From Ralstonia sp. A12 (GTDB lineage Bacteria; Pseudomonadota; Gammaproteobacteria; Burkholderiales; Burkholderiaceae): a DNA stretch of 64,000 nucleotides. Below are positions 26,819 through 36,353 of the stretch, piece by piece. Position numbers and translations under genes: made by a program. The notes under the pieces were generated by a model. That model was not told where the DNA came from. It saw nothing but the letters and a program-made list of their open reading frames with translations, and searched no databases. The stretch lies in assembly GCF_000801955.1 (NCBI RefSeq), contig NZ_JSZO01000006.1, positions 158,957 through 222,956 on the forward strand, in the 5' to 3' direction. Every line of letters starts with the position of its first letter. Position 1 is the stretch's first letter.

Positions 26819-27658
26819 ATGCGAGACCTGCCGACGCCCACCCAGCCGTTGATCGACGCACTGCCGAGCCTGAACTTGGGCAACGCCAACGCACGGAGGG
26901 GTCTTCCTCGCCAATCCGACGCTGTTCCGACGCGTGACAAGCCTGTTCTGGCCGTTTCGTGGGCGCGCCACCAGGATGAAGTGACCGAAGCGCAACGCCT
27001 GCGCTACAAAGTCTTTGCCGAGGAAATGGGCGCCCGCCTGCCCTCAGCCCATGCAGAACTCGACGTCGACATGTTCGACGCCGTGTGCGATCACCTGATC
27101 GTGCGCGACCAGAAGACGCTGCGCGTGGTCGGCACCTACCGCGTGCTGCGTCCGGACGCCGCCAAGCAAATCGGCTGCCTGTATTCCGAATCCGAATTCG
27201 ACCTCGTGCGCCTGACGCACCTGCGCCCGAAGATGGTCGAACTGGGCCGCTCGTGCGTGCACCGCGACTACCGTTCGGGCAGCGTCATCATGGCGCTGTG
27301 GGCCGGCCTGGGTGAATACATGCAGCGCTACGGCTTCGAATCGATGCTGGGCTGCGCCAGCGTGTCGATGGGTGACGGCGGCCACTTTGCGGCAAGCCTG
27401 TATCGCAGCTTCGTCGACGACGGTTCGTTGGCTCCGATCGAGTACCACGCCTTCCCGCGCGTGCCGCTGCCGGTGGAAGAGCTGAACCAGAACCTGGAAG
27501 TCGACCCGCCCGCGCTGGTCAAGGGCTACCTGCGCCTGGGCGCCCGCATCTGCGGCGCACCGGCCTGGGATCCTGACTTCAACGTTGCCGACTTCCTCAC
27601 GCTGCTGCGTCTGTCGGACATCAACCCGCGCTACGCACGCCACTTCCTGCGCGGCTGA
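26819..27658 (+). CDS. OlsB-like GNAT N-acyltransferase
   Basis: A 279-residue member of the ornithine-lipid/N-acyl amino acid synthase branch of the GNAT fold. Diagnostic segments are EAQRLRYKVFAEEMGARLP, VVGTYRVLRP, VELGRSCVHRDYRSGSVIMA and LGCASVSMGDGG. OlsB transfers a 3-hydroxyacyl chain from ACP to ornithine, the first step to phosphorus-free ornithine lipids made under phosphate limitation. The OlsA step could be done by a PlsC-type enzyme elsewhere. A GGGGAT site precedes the ATG at 26819. Position beside ppx/ppk and the pho regulon fits, but the exact acceptor is unproven. Confidence 0.75.
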   Translation: MRDLPTPTQPLIDALPSLNLGNANARRGLPRQSDAVPTRDKPVLAVSWARHQDEVTEAQRLRYKVFAEEMGARLPSAHAELDVDMFDAVCDHLIVRDQKTLRVVGTYRVLRPDAAKQIGCLYSESEFDLVRLTHLRPKMVELGRSCVHRDYRSGSVIMALWAGLGEYMQRYGFESMLGCASVSMGDGGHFAASLYRSFVDDGSLAPIEYHAFPRVPLPVEELNQNLEVDPPALVKGYLRLGARICGAPAWDPDFNVADFLTLLRLSDINPRYARHFLRG

Positions 27659-27674
27659 TCGCACCACCGCTGCA

Positions 27675-27715
27675 AAACAAAACGGCCCGGTTCGAAAGAC
27701 CGGGCCGTTTTGTTT
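27675..27715. terminator. Bidirectional terminator between the acyltransferase and ppx
   Basis: 17-bp perfect stem: AAACAAAACGGCCCGGT (27675-27691) and ACCGGGCCGTTTTGTTT (27699-27715), loop TCGAAAG, between convergent genes. Confidence 0.9.
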
Positions 27716-27750
27716 GGATCGGCACTGCAGCGTGCCTAGTTTCCGCCTGC

Positions 27751-29289
27751 TTATACGTAAGTCACCTTGTAGCGGCGGCCAATGCGCTGCCATTCATCGG
27801 CTTCTTGCGTGAGACTGTACTCGACCAGCGGGTTCTGCTCGATCCAGCTCTTGGGCAGTTCCACTTCAAAGCCACCTTCGTTGAGCTCGCCTTCGCTCTG
27901 GCGCACCTTCAGGCCGGGCAACTGGATCGCCCCGCGGCGGCGGCACAACACAAAGGCCAGACGCAGGCTGAACAGCATCCGCCAATCCAGGAACTTGCCG
28001 CCACCCGACAGCTTGCCAAGCTTGCCGGCATGCCCCAGCAGCAGCGTCGCCAGGCGCGCCTGATCGGTCTTGGAAAAGCCCGGCATATCGGCATGGCTGG
28101 AAATGTAGGCCGAGTGCTTGTGATAGCCGCTGTGCGAGATGCTCATGCCAATCTCGTGCAGATTTGCAGCCCAGCCGAGCAGTGCGAGATTGTCTTCGCG
28201 GCGCTCATCGGGCGGATCGGGAAACTGCGACAACAGCGCCGTCGCCGCATCACGCACGCGATGCGCTTGCGCACGATCCACGTTATAGCGACGCATGAAC
28301 TGCTCGATCGTCACCGTACGCATGTCTTCGTGGTGACTGCGGCCGAGCAGGTCGTACAGCACGCCCAGGCGCAACGCACCGTCGGTCACGTCCATGCGAT
28401 CGATGTCGAGCTCGGCAAACACACCAAGCATGATCGACAGGCCGCCCGGCAGCACCGGAATGCGGTCCGACTTCAGGCCGCTCAACTTCAAGCGGTTAGT
28501 GTTCTCCGCCTTGATCAACGCACGCTTGAGTCGCTCCAACCCTTCGCGGGTGATGCCGTGCTCGCTGCCCTTGTCGTTGAAACCGTTGAGCTCGATCAGT
28601 TCGGCCAGCGCGCGCGCCGTACCCGACGAGCCCACCGCCTGGTTCCAACCGGCCGTGCGGTACTGTTGCACGAGGATCTGGATTTCGCGACGCGCGGCCA
28701 GTTCGGCCTGCTTCATCGCGTACTCATCCACATTACCGTTCGGGAAGAAATGGCGGCTGTGCGAAACGCAACCGATGTAGAGCGATTCCATCAGCTTGGG
28801 CTTGTAGCCGTTACCGATGATGAACTCGGTCGAACCACCACCGATGTCGACGACGAGGCGATTGCCCTGGCACGCCGGCGCGTCATGCGATGCACCGAGA
28901 TAGATCAGCCGTGCCTCTTCGCGGCCCGCAATCACTTCAATGGGGAAGCCGAGCGCGGCCTCCGCCTCGATCAGGAACTCCTGCGCGTTCTTGGCCACGC
29001 GAAGCGTGTTGGTAGCCACCGCACGCACGTGGTCGGGCGAGAAATCACGCAAGCGGTCGCCAAAGCGGCGCAGTGCATCGACACCGCGGCGGCGCGCAGG
29101 TTGATCCAGGTATTTATCTTGCGTAAGCCCGGCGGCCAAACGCACCGGCTCGCGCAGTGCATCGACCTGGAATATCTGGCTGCTGCTGGCGCCATTGGCG
29201 GTGACGGTTTCGTCAACGCGACCGATCATCAGACGGAAGCTGTTGGAGCCCATGTCGACAGCGGCCAGCAGACGGGGGGTGGGACTCAT
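27751..29289 (-). CDS. ppx: Exopolyphosphatase Ppx/GppA
   Basis: A 512-residue ASKHA-fold phosphatase that trims terminal phosphate from polyphosphate and/or hydrolyses pppGpp. The phosphate-1 loop VDMGSNSFRLMIG is at residues 11-23, and the second loop VDIGGGSTEFIIGNG at about 145. The C-terminal half (from about 320) is the HD-like helical domain with NLHEIGMSISHSGYHKHSAY. It is divergent from ppk across 170 bp, so synthesis and breakdown of polyphosphate share a promoter region; the Pho-box-like element lies on the ppk side. Confidence 0.94.
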   Translation of the reverse strand: MSPTPRLLAAVDMGSNSFRLMIGRVDETVTANGASSSQIFQVDALREPVRLAAGLTQDKYLDQPARRRGVDALRRFGDRLRDFSPDHVRAVATNTLRVAKNAQEFLIEAEAALGFPIEVIAGREEARLIYLGASHDAPACQGNRLVVDIGGGSTEFIIGNGYKPKLMESLYIGCVSHSRHFFPNGNVDEYAMKQAELAARREIQILVQQYRTAGWNQAVGSSGTARALAELIELNGFNDKGSEHGITREGLERLKRALIKAENTNRLKLSGLKSDRIPVLPGGLSIMLGVFAELDIDRMDVTDGALRLGVLYDLLGRSHHEDMRTVTIEQFMRRYNVDRAQAHRVRDAATALLSQFPDPPDERREDNLALLGWAANLHEIGMSISHSGYHKHSAYISSHADMPGFSKTDQARLATLLLGHAGKLGKLSGGGKFLDWRMLFSLRLAFVLCRRRGAIQLPGLKVRQSEGELNEGGFEVELPKSWIEQNPLVEYSLTQEADEWQRIGRRYKVTYV

Positions 29290-29395
29290 GAATGGAAAAC
29301 GGGTTGAAACGCGATGGGCGTTTTTAGGGATTGTGGTTCGAAGCGCTGCGCCACAAAATATGTCTCTATTGTGTCGTCAACGTGACAATTCAAAT

Positions 29396-29425
29396 GTGTC
29401 ACAAATTTGACACCAGAATATGAAA
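29396..29425 (+). promoter_or_regulatory. Pho-box-like element and candidate -10 before ppk
   Basis: TGTCAC (29397-29402) and TGACAC (29408-29413) are 11 bp apart, the Pho-box period, and also form a dyad GTGTCA-N6-TGACAC (29396-29413). TATGAA at 29419-29424 could serve as -10. If so, transcription would begin near 29431 and the ppk start must be the ATG at 29459, not the one at 29420. Confidence 0.4.
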
Positions 29426-29458
29426 AAGTGGCCGGATAGTCATTCGCTGGAACAGAAC

Positions 29459-31630
29459 ATGTCGACATTGCCCGCGGGCGATCTGCTCAATCGCGAACTG
29501 GGCATCCTTGAATTCAACGCCCGTGTACTGGCCCAGGCGGCCGACCCTGGCGTACCGCTCATGGAGCGGCTGAAGTTCATCTGCATCGTGTCGAGCAATC
29601 TGGATGAGTTCTTTGAGATCCGCATTGCCGGGTTGAAGGAACAGATGCGCGACAACCCCTCGTCTCTCACGCCCGATGGCCTGTCGGTGCAACAGGCGTT
29701 TGGTGTTGTGACGGAGCAGGTGCGGCAACTGGTCGCGCAACAGTATGCCATGTTGCAAGACGAGATCCTGCCCCTCCTGGAGAAGGAAGGCGTCTTCTTC
29801 CACATGACCACCAACTGGAACGAAGCCCAGCGCGCGTGGTGCCGCAGCTTCTTCCAACGCGAGCTGGTGCCCATCCTGACGCCGATGGCGCTGGACCCGG
29901 CACACCCCTTCCCGCGCGTGCTCAACAAGAGCTTGAACTTCATCATCGAGCTGTCGGGCAAGGATGCCTTCGGCCGTGAAGCTGAACTCGCCATCGTGCA
30001 GGCCCCACGCGCCCTGCCCCGCCTGGTGCAGATGCCGCCGGAGCTGTCGGGCTATCCGTACGGGTTCGTGCTGCTGTCGTCGTTCATGCAAGGCTTTGTG
30101 CACGAGTTGTTCCCGCAGATCGATGTGCATGGCTGCTACCAGTTCCGCGTCACGCGCAACTCCGACCTGTTCGTGTCGGAAGATGAAATTACCGACCTGC
30201 GCGAGGCGCTGCAGGGTGAACTGTCCACGCGCCACTTTGGTGATGCAGTGCGCCTGGAAATCGCGCATGACACCTCACCGGCGCTGGTGCGCCGCCTGCT
30301 GCAGGAATTCGGCCTGACCGAGGCCGACTGCTATCGCGTCAAGGGCCCGGTGAATCTGGTGCGCCTGCTGCAGGTGCCCGACATGGTCGACAAGCCGGTA
30401 CTCAAGTACCCGCCGCACGTGCCAGCGACGGTCAAGCAGGTGGCCAACAGCTCGAACATCTTCGATGCCATCCGCCAGGGCGATATCCTCCTGCACCACC
30501 CATACGAGAGCTTCACGCCCGTGCTGGAGTTGCTGCAGCAAGCCGCGCGCGACCCAGACGTGGTGGCCATCAAACAGACTGTCTATCGCACGGGCAACGA
30601 ATCGCCGGTGATGGAAGCGCTCATCAAGGCCGCGCGCAACGGCAAGGAAGTGACCGTCGTGGTCGAGCTGCTGGCGCGCTTTGATGAAGAAACGAACATC
30701 AACTGGGCCGACCAGCTGGAATCCGCCGGCGCGCACGTCGTGTACGGCGTGGTTGGCCACAAGTGCCACGCCAAGATGCTGCTGGTGGTGCGTCGTGAAG
30801 TCTCCGGCAAGGGCAAGACTGTCAAGCTGCACCGCTACGTGCACCTGGGCACCGGCAACTACCACCCCAAGACTGCCCGCCTCTATACCGACTTCGGCCT
30901 CATGACGGCCAATGAGCAGATCTGCGAAGACGTGCACCACACGTTTCAGTTGCTCACCGGCACGGGCGCACAGGTCAAGCTGCACCACCTGTGGCACTCG
31001 CCGTTCACGATGCACGAGAACCTGGTCGAACACATCCGTGCAGAGGCGCGCGCTGCCCGCGCAGGCAAACGTGCGCGCATCATCGGCAAGATGAATGCGC
31101 TGCTGGAACCGACCATCATTGATGAGTTGTACAAGGCGTCGCGTGCTGGGGTGAAGATTGACCTGATCGTGCGCGGCGTGTGTGCGCTCAAGCCAGGCGT
31201 GCCGGGGTTGTCGGAGAACATCAGCGTGCGCTCGATCGTCGGGCGCTTCCTGGAACATCACCGCGTCTACTACTTCCATGCTGCCGGCGAGGAAGTCGTC
31301 TACCTTTCCAGCGCGGACTGGATGGACCGCAACCTGTTCCGTCGCGTGGAGGTGGCCTTCCCGGTGCTCGACCGCAAGCTCAAGGCACGCGTGATCAAGG
31401 AAAGCCTGCAGGTGCATCTGCGCGACAACGCATCGGCTTGGGTGATGCAGGCGGACGGCACGTACGTGCAACGCCAGACGCGCGGCAAACACGTACGCAT
31501 CAGCCAGCTCGAATTGCTGAACCACTTCTCGCCGCAGGCTGCAGCAGCGGCAGAAACGGCTGCAGCAGTGGCCGCTGCGACAGCGGCTGAACCGACGGCT
31601 CGCACACCGGTAGAGATTTCAGCGGGCTGA
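29459..31630 (+). CDS. ppk: Polyphosphate kinase Ppk1
   Basis: Makes polyphosphate from ATP reversibly, through a phosphohistidine. From the ATG at 29459 the product is 723 residues, opening MSTLPAGDLLNRELGILEFN, the usual N-domain start; the in-frame ATG at 29420 adds 13 residues and overlaps the putative -10. Active-site segments are VVGHKCHAKMLLVVRRE, HRYVHLGTGNYHPKTARLYT and, in the C-terminal domain, FLEHHRVYYFHAAG. The Ala-rich end (about 20 alanines in the last 40 residues) is a low-complexity tail. Divergent from ppx and probably PhoB-regulated. Confidence 0.94.
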   Translation: MSTLPAGDLLNRELGILEFNARVLAQAADPGVPLMERLKFICIVSSNLDEFFEIRIAGLKEQMRDNPSSLTPDGLSVQQAFGVVTEQVRQLVAQQYAMLQDEILPLLEKEGVFFHMTTNWNEAQRAWCRSFFQRELVPILTPMALDPAHPFPRVLNKSLNFIIELSGKDAFGREAELAIVQAPRALPRLVQMPPELSGYPYGFVLLSSFMQGFVHELFPQIDVHGCYQFRVTRNSDLFVSEDEITDLREALQGELSTRHFGDAVRLEIAHDTSPALVRRLLQEFGLTEADCYRVKGPVNLVRLLQVPDMVDKPVLKYPPHVPATVKQVANSSNIFDAIRQGDILLHHPYESFTPVLELLQQAARDPDVVAIKQTVYRTGNESPVMEALIKAARNGKEVTVVVELLARFDEETNINWADQLESAGAHVVYGVVGHKCHAKMLLVVRREVSGKGKTVKLHRYVHLGTGNYHPKTARLYTDFGLMTANEQICEDVHHTFQLLTGTGAQVKLHHLWHSPFTMHENLVEHIRAEARAARAGKRARIIGKMNALLEPTIIDELYKASRAGVKIDLIVRGVCALKPGVPGLSENISVRSIVGRFLEHHRVYYFHAAGEEVVYLSSADWMDRNLFRRVEVAFPVLDRKLKARVIKESLQVHLRDNASAWVMQADGTYVQRQTRGKHVRISQLELLNHFSPQAAAAAETAAAVAAATAAEPTARTPVEISAG

Positions 31631-31650
31631 TCCACCCTGCTCCGCAAAAC

Positions 31651-31680
31651 AAAAACGCACGCTGTTGAGCGTGCGTTTTT
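31651..31680. terminator. Bidirectional terminator between ppk and phoR
   Basis: 13-bp perfect stem AAAAACGCACGCT (31651-31663) and AGCGTGCGTTTTT (31668-31680), loop GTTG, between convergent genes. Confidence 0.92.
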
Positions 31681-31711
31681 CATTGGGCGATGTGCTTGCC
31701 GTGCGGTTGAA

Positions 31712-33040
31712 TCAGGCAGCGCGCTCGTCGCTGATGCTCACGCTGCGTACCACCGTGCGCTCCGGTGGGAACACCGCGCGGAAGGTGCTGCCCTTGCCGT
31801 GCTCGCTTGTCACCTGCAGCTCTCCGCCGTGGCGCGAGAGCACGTGCTTGACGATCGCCAGGCCCAGGCCCGTGCCACCGGTATCGCGTGAGCGGCTGCG
31901 ATCGACGCGGTAGAAGCGCTCGGTCAGGCGCGGGATATGCTCGGGGGCGATGCCGATGCCCGTATCCGTCACGGAGAACATGCCGTGACCATCCCTCACG
32001 CTCCAGTCGAGGCGGATCGTACCGCCATCGGGCGTGTAGCGCACGGCGTTGGAAGCCAGGTTGCTGAACGCCGAGAGCAGTTCCAACTCAGCCCCGCACA
32101 CACTTACCGTCGGGTCGCACGTCATGCTGATGGTGTGCCGGCCAGCAGAAAGCGCTTCGATGTCGTGCTCAAGCTGCAGCATCATGCGCTGCATCGGCAC
32201 CGGCGTGACCGACGGCGGCTCGGAGTTGCCTTCCAGCGTGGCCAACGCCAGCAAGTCTTCCACCAGGTGCTGCATGCGCATGGCTTGCGTATGCATCATG
32301 TCCAGGTAGCGCTTCTTGTCTTCTTCTGGCAGCGGAATGTCGCGCACCGTCTCCAGAAAGCCCGAGAGCACCGTCAGCGGTGTCTTCAGCTCGTGCGAGA
32401 CGTTGGCGACAAAGTCGCGGCGCATGGCCTCGGTATTCTCCAGCTTGGTGATGTCTTGCGACACCAGCAGCTTGCGGTCTTCGCCGTACGGCAAGACCTG
32501 GACAGAGACGATGCTTTGCTTGTGCGGGCCCACGTCATGCATGGTGAGCGGCTCCTCGAACTCGCCGCGCGCTAGGTAGCGGACGAACTCCGGTCTGCGG
32601 ATCAGGTGGGTAATGCGCTGGCGCAGATCACGCTTGGCAGAGAGGCCAAAATGCTCCTCGGCCACGGCGTTGCACCATTCGATCTGGTCTTCAGCGTCGA
32701 GCATCAGCACGCCATTGGGCGATGCTTGAATGGCCTGGATAAACCGGCTGTGCTGCTGCTCGACCTGCAGCACCTGCGTGCGCCAGCCCTTCATGAGCCG
32801 GTGCAGGCGGTAGTAGACCTCGCCCCATAGGCCGAGCGCACTGGGGATCTCGCCGTAAGCCGGCGAGTCCAGCACGCGCCACAGGCGCTGGATCTGATAG
32901 ACGTAATAGAGGAGCATCGCCAGCAGCAGCGCGCTGAGCACAGCCAGCGCAGCCACATGGTTGGCGAAGACATACAGACATGCCGTCAGGATGCCCATCA
33001 GGGCGACGAAGACGACAAAGCGGGTCCAGAAGACGTTCAT
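31712..33040 (-). CDS. phoR: Phosphate-regulon sensor histidine kinase PhoR
   Basis: A 442-residue sensor kinase: two N-terminal membrane helices (about 7-45, with almost no periplasmic loop), then the PhoR-type basic region and a PAS domain (about 95-180, ASPNGVLMLDAEDQIEWCNA). The H-box is FVANVSHELKTPLTVLSGFL (phospho-His near 216). The ATPase domain shows DTGIGIAPEHIPRLTERFYR and GTGLGLAIVKHVL. It phosphorylates PhoB when PstSCAB/PhoU signal low phosphate. It is the last gene of the pst-pho operon, 100 bp after phoB. Confidence 0.95.
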   Translation of the reverse strand: MNVFWTRFVVFVALMGILTACLYVFANHVAALAVLSALLLAMLLYYVYQIQRLWRVLDSPAYGEIPSALGLWGEVYYRLHRLMKGWRTQVLQVEQQHSRFIQAIQASPNGVLMLDAEDQIEWCNAVAEEHFGLSAKRDLRQRITHLIRRPEFVRYLARGEFEEPLTMHDVGPHKQSIVSVQVLPYGEDRKLLVSQDITKLENTEAMRRDFVANVSHELKTPLTVLSGFLETVRDIPLPEEDKKRYLDMMHTQAMRMQHLVEDLLALATLEGNSEPPSVTPVPMQRMMLQLEHDIEALSAGRHTISMTCDPTVSVCGAELELLSAFSNLASNAVRYTPDGGTIRLDWSVRDGHGMFSVTDTGIGIAPEHIPRLTERFYRVDRSRSRDTGGTGLGLAIVKHVLSRHGGELQVTSEHGKGSTFRAVFPPERTVVRSVSISDERAA

Positions 33041-33140
33041 GAGGGCATTCTAAGCGCTGGACCGCGAGGATCGTATGACAGCGTCGTGTGAACGCGCGGC
33101 AGAGAATGAGGGGCTCGCGCGTTCGATCAGGCGACGACGG

Positions 33141-33854
33141 TTACTGCCCCGGATTGCGGGCCAGACGATAGCCGCTGCCGCGTACCGTTTCGATCATGTT
33201 GCTGTAGCCGCCGGGAGCGAGCGCCGCACGCAGGCGCTTGATGTGCACGTCCACCGTACGCTCTTCCACAAATACGTGGTCGCCCCACACCTGATCGAGC
33301 AACTGCGAGCGGCTGTGCACGCGCTCCGGATGCGTCATCAGGAAATGCAGCAGGCGGAACTCGGTCGGGCCCAGGTCGAGCTTGATCGGGTTTTCTGCCT
33401 CGATGTTCGCGGCCGTCACGCGGTGCGTGGCCGGGTCCAGCTTCAGGCCGTTGATGGCGACCACGTCGTCTGTCAGCTGCGGCGCGCGGCGGCGCAGCAC
33501 GGCCTTGATACGGGCCAGCAGTTCCTTGGGCGAGAACGGCTTGGTGACGTAGTCGTCAGCGCCGCTGTCCAGGCCCATGATCTTGTCCTGCTCTTCGCTG
33601 CGGGCGGTCAGCATGATGATCGGGATCTGACGCGTGCGCTCGTTGGCACGCAGCTCCTTCGCGAACATCACGCCGGACTTGCCCGGCAGCATCCAGTCCA
33701 GCAGGACCAGATCTGGCAGCACGTCGCTCATCAGCGACAGCGCCTGTTCAGCGTTGTACGCACGGATCGGGTAGTGACCTGCGTGCTGCAGGTTGACAGC
33801 GATCAGTTCGGCGATCGCCGGCTCGTCTTCCACGACCAGAATGCTACTCGGCAT
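33141..33854 (-). CDS. phoB: Phosphate-regulon response regulator PhoB
   Basis: A 237-residue OmpR-type response regulator: receiver domain with acidic pocket VVEDEPAI, phospho-acceptor in VLLDWMLPGKSG (Asp near 53) and the lysine in VTKPFSPKEL; then a winged-helix DNA-binding domain with ERTVDVHIKRLRAAL. It binds Pho boxes such as the two before pstS. The ATG at 33854 has GGAG 8 bp upstream; a GTG at 33860 is an alternative that adds two residues. It follows phoU by 24 bp. Confidence 0.95.
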   Translation of the reverse strand: MPSSILVVEDEPAIAELIAVNLQHAGHYPIRAYNAEQALSLMSDVLPDLVLLDWMLPGKSGVMFAKELRANERTRQIPIIMLTARSEEQDKIMGLDSGADDYVTKPFSPKELLARIKAVLRRRAPQLTDDVVAINGLKLDPATHRVTAANIEAENPIKLDLGPTEFRLLHFLMTHPERVHSRSQLLDQVWGDHVFVEERTVDVHIKRLRAALAPGGYSNMIETVRGSGYRLARNPGQ

Positions 33855-33878
33855 ACTCACGTCTCCAATCCTGCCTTT

Positions 33879-34592
33879 TTATTCGCCTTCGCCCAGGATC
33901 TCGCGCTCCAGCGCTTCGCGCCCGGCATGCCGGACGTCGGTTCCCTTGACGATGTAGATAATAAACTCGGCGATGTTCTTCGCGTGGTCGCCGATACGCT
34001 CGATGGCCTTGGCAATGAAGAGCAAGTCCAGCGCCACCGAAATCGTGCGCGGGTTCTCCATCATGTAGGTGATGAGCTCGCGCATGAAGCCGCGGAATTC
34101 CTCATCGATGGCCTTATCTTCCTTCAGGATCGACACGGCCGCGACGGTATCCAGGCGCGCGAAGGCATCCAGCGCGTGGCGCAGGATCGTCGCGGCCATC
34201 TCGCCCGAGCGCTCCACGGCGGCGTAGTTCAGTGCGTGTGCCGACGGGTCTTGCATGAGGCGCTTGGTACGCTTGGCAATCTTCGCAGCCTCATCGCCGG
34301 CGCGTTCCAGGTTGGTGATGGTCTTGGAAATGGCCATCACCAGGCGCAAGTCGCGGGCGGTCGGCTGGCGACGCGCAATAATGTTGTTGCAGTCGCCGTC
34401 GATCTCGATTTCGAGCGCGTTGATTTCCTGCTCCACCGCGAGCACTTGGTCGCTCATGGCGGTGTCGAAGTTGGCCAGGGCGCGCATCGCACGGGCGATC
34501 TGCGCTTCCACCAGACCGCCCATCTGCAGCACCTTGGTGCTGATGGAGGTCAGATCGGTATCAAATTGCGATGACAGATGTTTCTCGGACAT
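33879..34592 (-). CDS. phoU: Phosphate signalling protein PhoU
   Basis: A 237-residue all-helical protein of two three-helix PhoU repeats; metal-binding signatures TITNLERAGDEAAKIAKR in the first and FIAKAIERIGDHAKNIAEF in the second. It links the PstSCAB transporter to PhoR and damps kinase activity when phosphate is ample. The ATG at 34592 is used; the open frame upstream runs into pstB. It sits between pstB and phoB. Confidence 0.95.
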   Translation of the reverse strand: MSEKHLSSQFDTDLTSISTKVLQMGGLVEAQIARAMRALANFDTAMSDQVLAVEQEINALEIEIDGDCNNIIARRQPTARDLRLVMAISKTITNLERAGDEAAKIAKRTKRLMQDPSAHALNYAAVERSGEMAATILRHALDAFARLDTVAAVSILKEDKAIDEEFRGFMRELITYMMENPRTISVALDLLFIAKAIERIGDHAKNIAEFIIYIVKGTDVRHAGREALEREILGEGE

Positions 34593-34638
34593 CGGTTTCT
34601 CCTTGCCTTGTGTCTTCGGCTTCAGTGCGTGTTGCAGA

Positions 34639-35430
34639 TCAGCCGAAGCGGCCGGTGATGTAGTCTTCCGTTTCCTTGCGGCGCGGCTTGATGAAGATCT
34701 TCTCGGTCTCACCAAACTCGATCAGCTCGCCCAGGTACATGTACGCCGTGTAGTCCGAGCAACGTGCCGCCTGTTGCATGTTATGCGTGACGATAACGAC
34801 GGTGTAGTCGTCCTTCAGCTCGGCGATCAGTTCTTCGATCTTGCCGGTGGAAATCGGGTCCAGTGCCGAGCAAGGCTCATCCAGCAGCAGCACTTCGGGG
34901 CGGATGGCGATGCCGCGTGCGATGCACAGACGCTGCTGCTGGCCACCCGACAAACCGTAGCCCGACTGGTTGAGCTTGTCCTTCACTTCGTTCCACAGCG
35001 CAGCCTTGGTCAGTGCCCATTCCACGCGGTCGTCCATTTCCGAGCGCGACAGGCGCTCGAACAGCTTCACGCCAAACGCGATGTTGTCATAGATCGACAT
35101 CGGGAACGGCGTCGGCTTCTGGAACACCATGCCGACCTTGGCGCGCAGCAGGGCGATATCCATGCGCGAGGTCAGCAGGTTCTCGCCGTCCATGTTGATC
35201 TGGCCTTCGGCGCGCTGCTCGGGATACAGCGCGTACATCTTGTTGAACGTACGCAGCAGGGTCGACTTGCCGCAACCCGACGGGCCGATGAACGCAGTCA
35301 CCTGCTTTTCGGGAATCTGCAGCGAGATGTTCTTCAGCGCGTGGAACTTGCCGTAGTAGAAGTTCAGGTCACGCACATCGATCTTCGGGCTTTGCGTGCG
35401 CACTTCGAGGGACGTAGCAGTCATGGTCAT
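34639..35430 (-). CDS. pstB: Phosphate ABC transporter ATP-binding protein PstB
   Basis: A 263-residue ABC ATPase powering phosphate import. Walker [10 protein letters not shown], the PstB-specific [18 protein letters not shown], signature [14 protein letters not shown], Walker [14 protein letters not shown] and the switch histidine in [13 protein letters not shown] are all present. The start at 35430 overlaps the pstA stop by 4 bp (ATGA), which favours it over the in-frame ATG two codons later. Both suggest coupled translation in the pst operon. Confidence 0.96.
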   Translation of the reverse strand: MTMTATSLEVRTQSPKIDVRDLNFYYGKFHALKNISLQIPEKQVTAFIGPSGCGKSTLLRTFNKMYALYPEQRAEGQINMDGENLLTSRMDIALLRAKVGMVFQKPTPFPMSIYDNIAFGVKLFERLSRSEMDDRVEWALTKAALWNEVKDKLNQSGYGLSGGQQQRLCIARGIAIRPEVLLLDEPCSALDPISTGKIEELIAELKDDYTVVIVTHNMQQAARCSDYTAYMYLGELIEFGETEKIFIKPRRKETEDYITGRFG

Positions 35431-36353
35431 TTCTTGGTGAACAAGGCACGCGCGAGGATGTTCAACCCCAGCACACCCAGCGTAATCAGGAACACCCCGG
35501 CCCAGGCCAATTGCTGCCACTCGGGGAACGGGCTCATCGCAAACTTGAAGATCACCACCGGCATGGTCGCCATCGGCTGATTCAGATCCAGGCTCCAGAA
35601 CTGGTTGTTCAGCGCGGTGAAGAGCAGCGGCGCGGTCTCACCCGCAATACGAGCGATAGCCAGCAGCACACCGGTAATCACGCCGGCATACGACGCCTTG
35701 AGCGTGATCGACAGGATCATCTTCCACTTGGGCGTACCGAGCGCCATGGCAGCTTCACGCATGGCGTTGGGCACCAGGTTCAGCATGTTCTCGGTCGTAC
35801 GCACCACGATCGGAATCTGCAGCAGTGCCAGCGCAAGCACACCGGCAAGGCCCGAGAAGTGCTGCACCTTGGCCACCACGATGGCGTAGACGAACAGACC
35901 GATCACGATGGACGGTGCCGACAGCAGGATGTCGTTGATGAAGCGCGTGGCGCTGGCCAACATCGACGTCTTGCCGTACTCGGCCAAGTAGATGCCAGCC
36001 AGGATGCCCAGCGGCGTGCCGATCAGCGTGGCCATCGCCACCAGCATGAACGAGCCTGCAATGGCATTGGCCAGACCGCCTCCCGGCGTGTTCGGCGGCG
36101 GCGTCATCTCCGTGAAGAGCGACAGCGACAGGCCGCCCACACCCAGCGAGAGCGTTGTCCACAAAATCCACGCCAGCCACACCAGGCCGAAGCCCATGGC
36201 GGCAAGCGAGAGTGCCAGCGCAATGCCGTTAATGTTGCGACGGCGGGCCTGCAGGCGCGACTTGATCTTCTCGGAGTCGGCGCGAACGGCAGGAATGGAT
36301 GGCGTACGCATGGTATTGGGTCTCATGGCGTCGGGCAGATCGTGCTGGTTCAC
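35427..36353 (-). CDS. pstA: Phosphate ABC transporter permease PstA
   Basis: A 308-residue inner-membrane permease with about six helices; the ABC-coupling EAA loop reads [20 protein letters not shown]. It pairs with PstC to form the phosphate channel. The N-terminal 40 residues are a cytosolic Arg-rich extension before the first helix. It overlaps pstC by 4 bp at its start and pstB by 4 bp at its end. Confidence 0.95.
   Translation of the reverse strand: MNQHDLPDAMRPNTMRTPSIPAVRADSEKIKSRLQARRRNINGIALALSLAAMGFGLVWLAWILWTTLSLGVGGLSLSLFTEMTPPPNTPGGGLANAIAGSFMLVAMATLIGTPLGILAGIYLAEYGKTSMLASATRFINDILLSAPSIVIGLFVYAIVVAKVQHFSGLAGVLALALLQIPIVVRTTENMLNLVPNAMREAAMALGTPKWKMILSITLKASYAGVITGVLLAIARIAGETAPLLFTALNNQFWSLDLNQPMATMPVVIFKFAMSPFPEWQQLAWAGVFLITLGVLGLNILARALFTKK

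Noticed and set aside
33075..34574. A 499-codon frame on the plus strand over phoB and phoU
   Set aside because: Same codon-bias shadow; it spans two real, well-conserved genes on the other strand.
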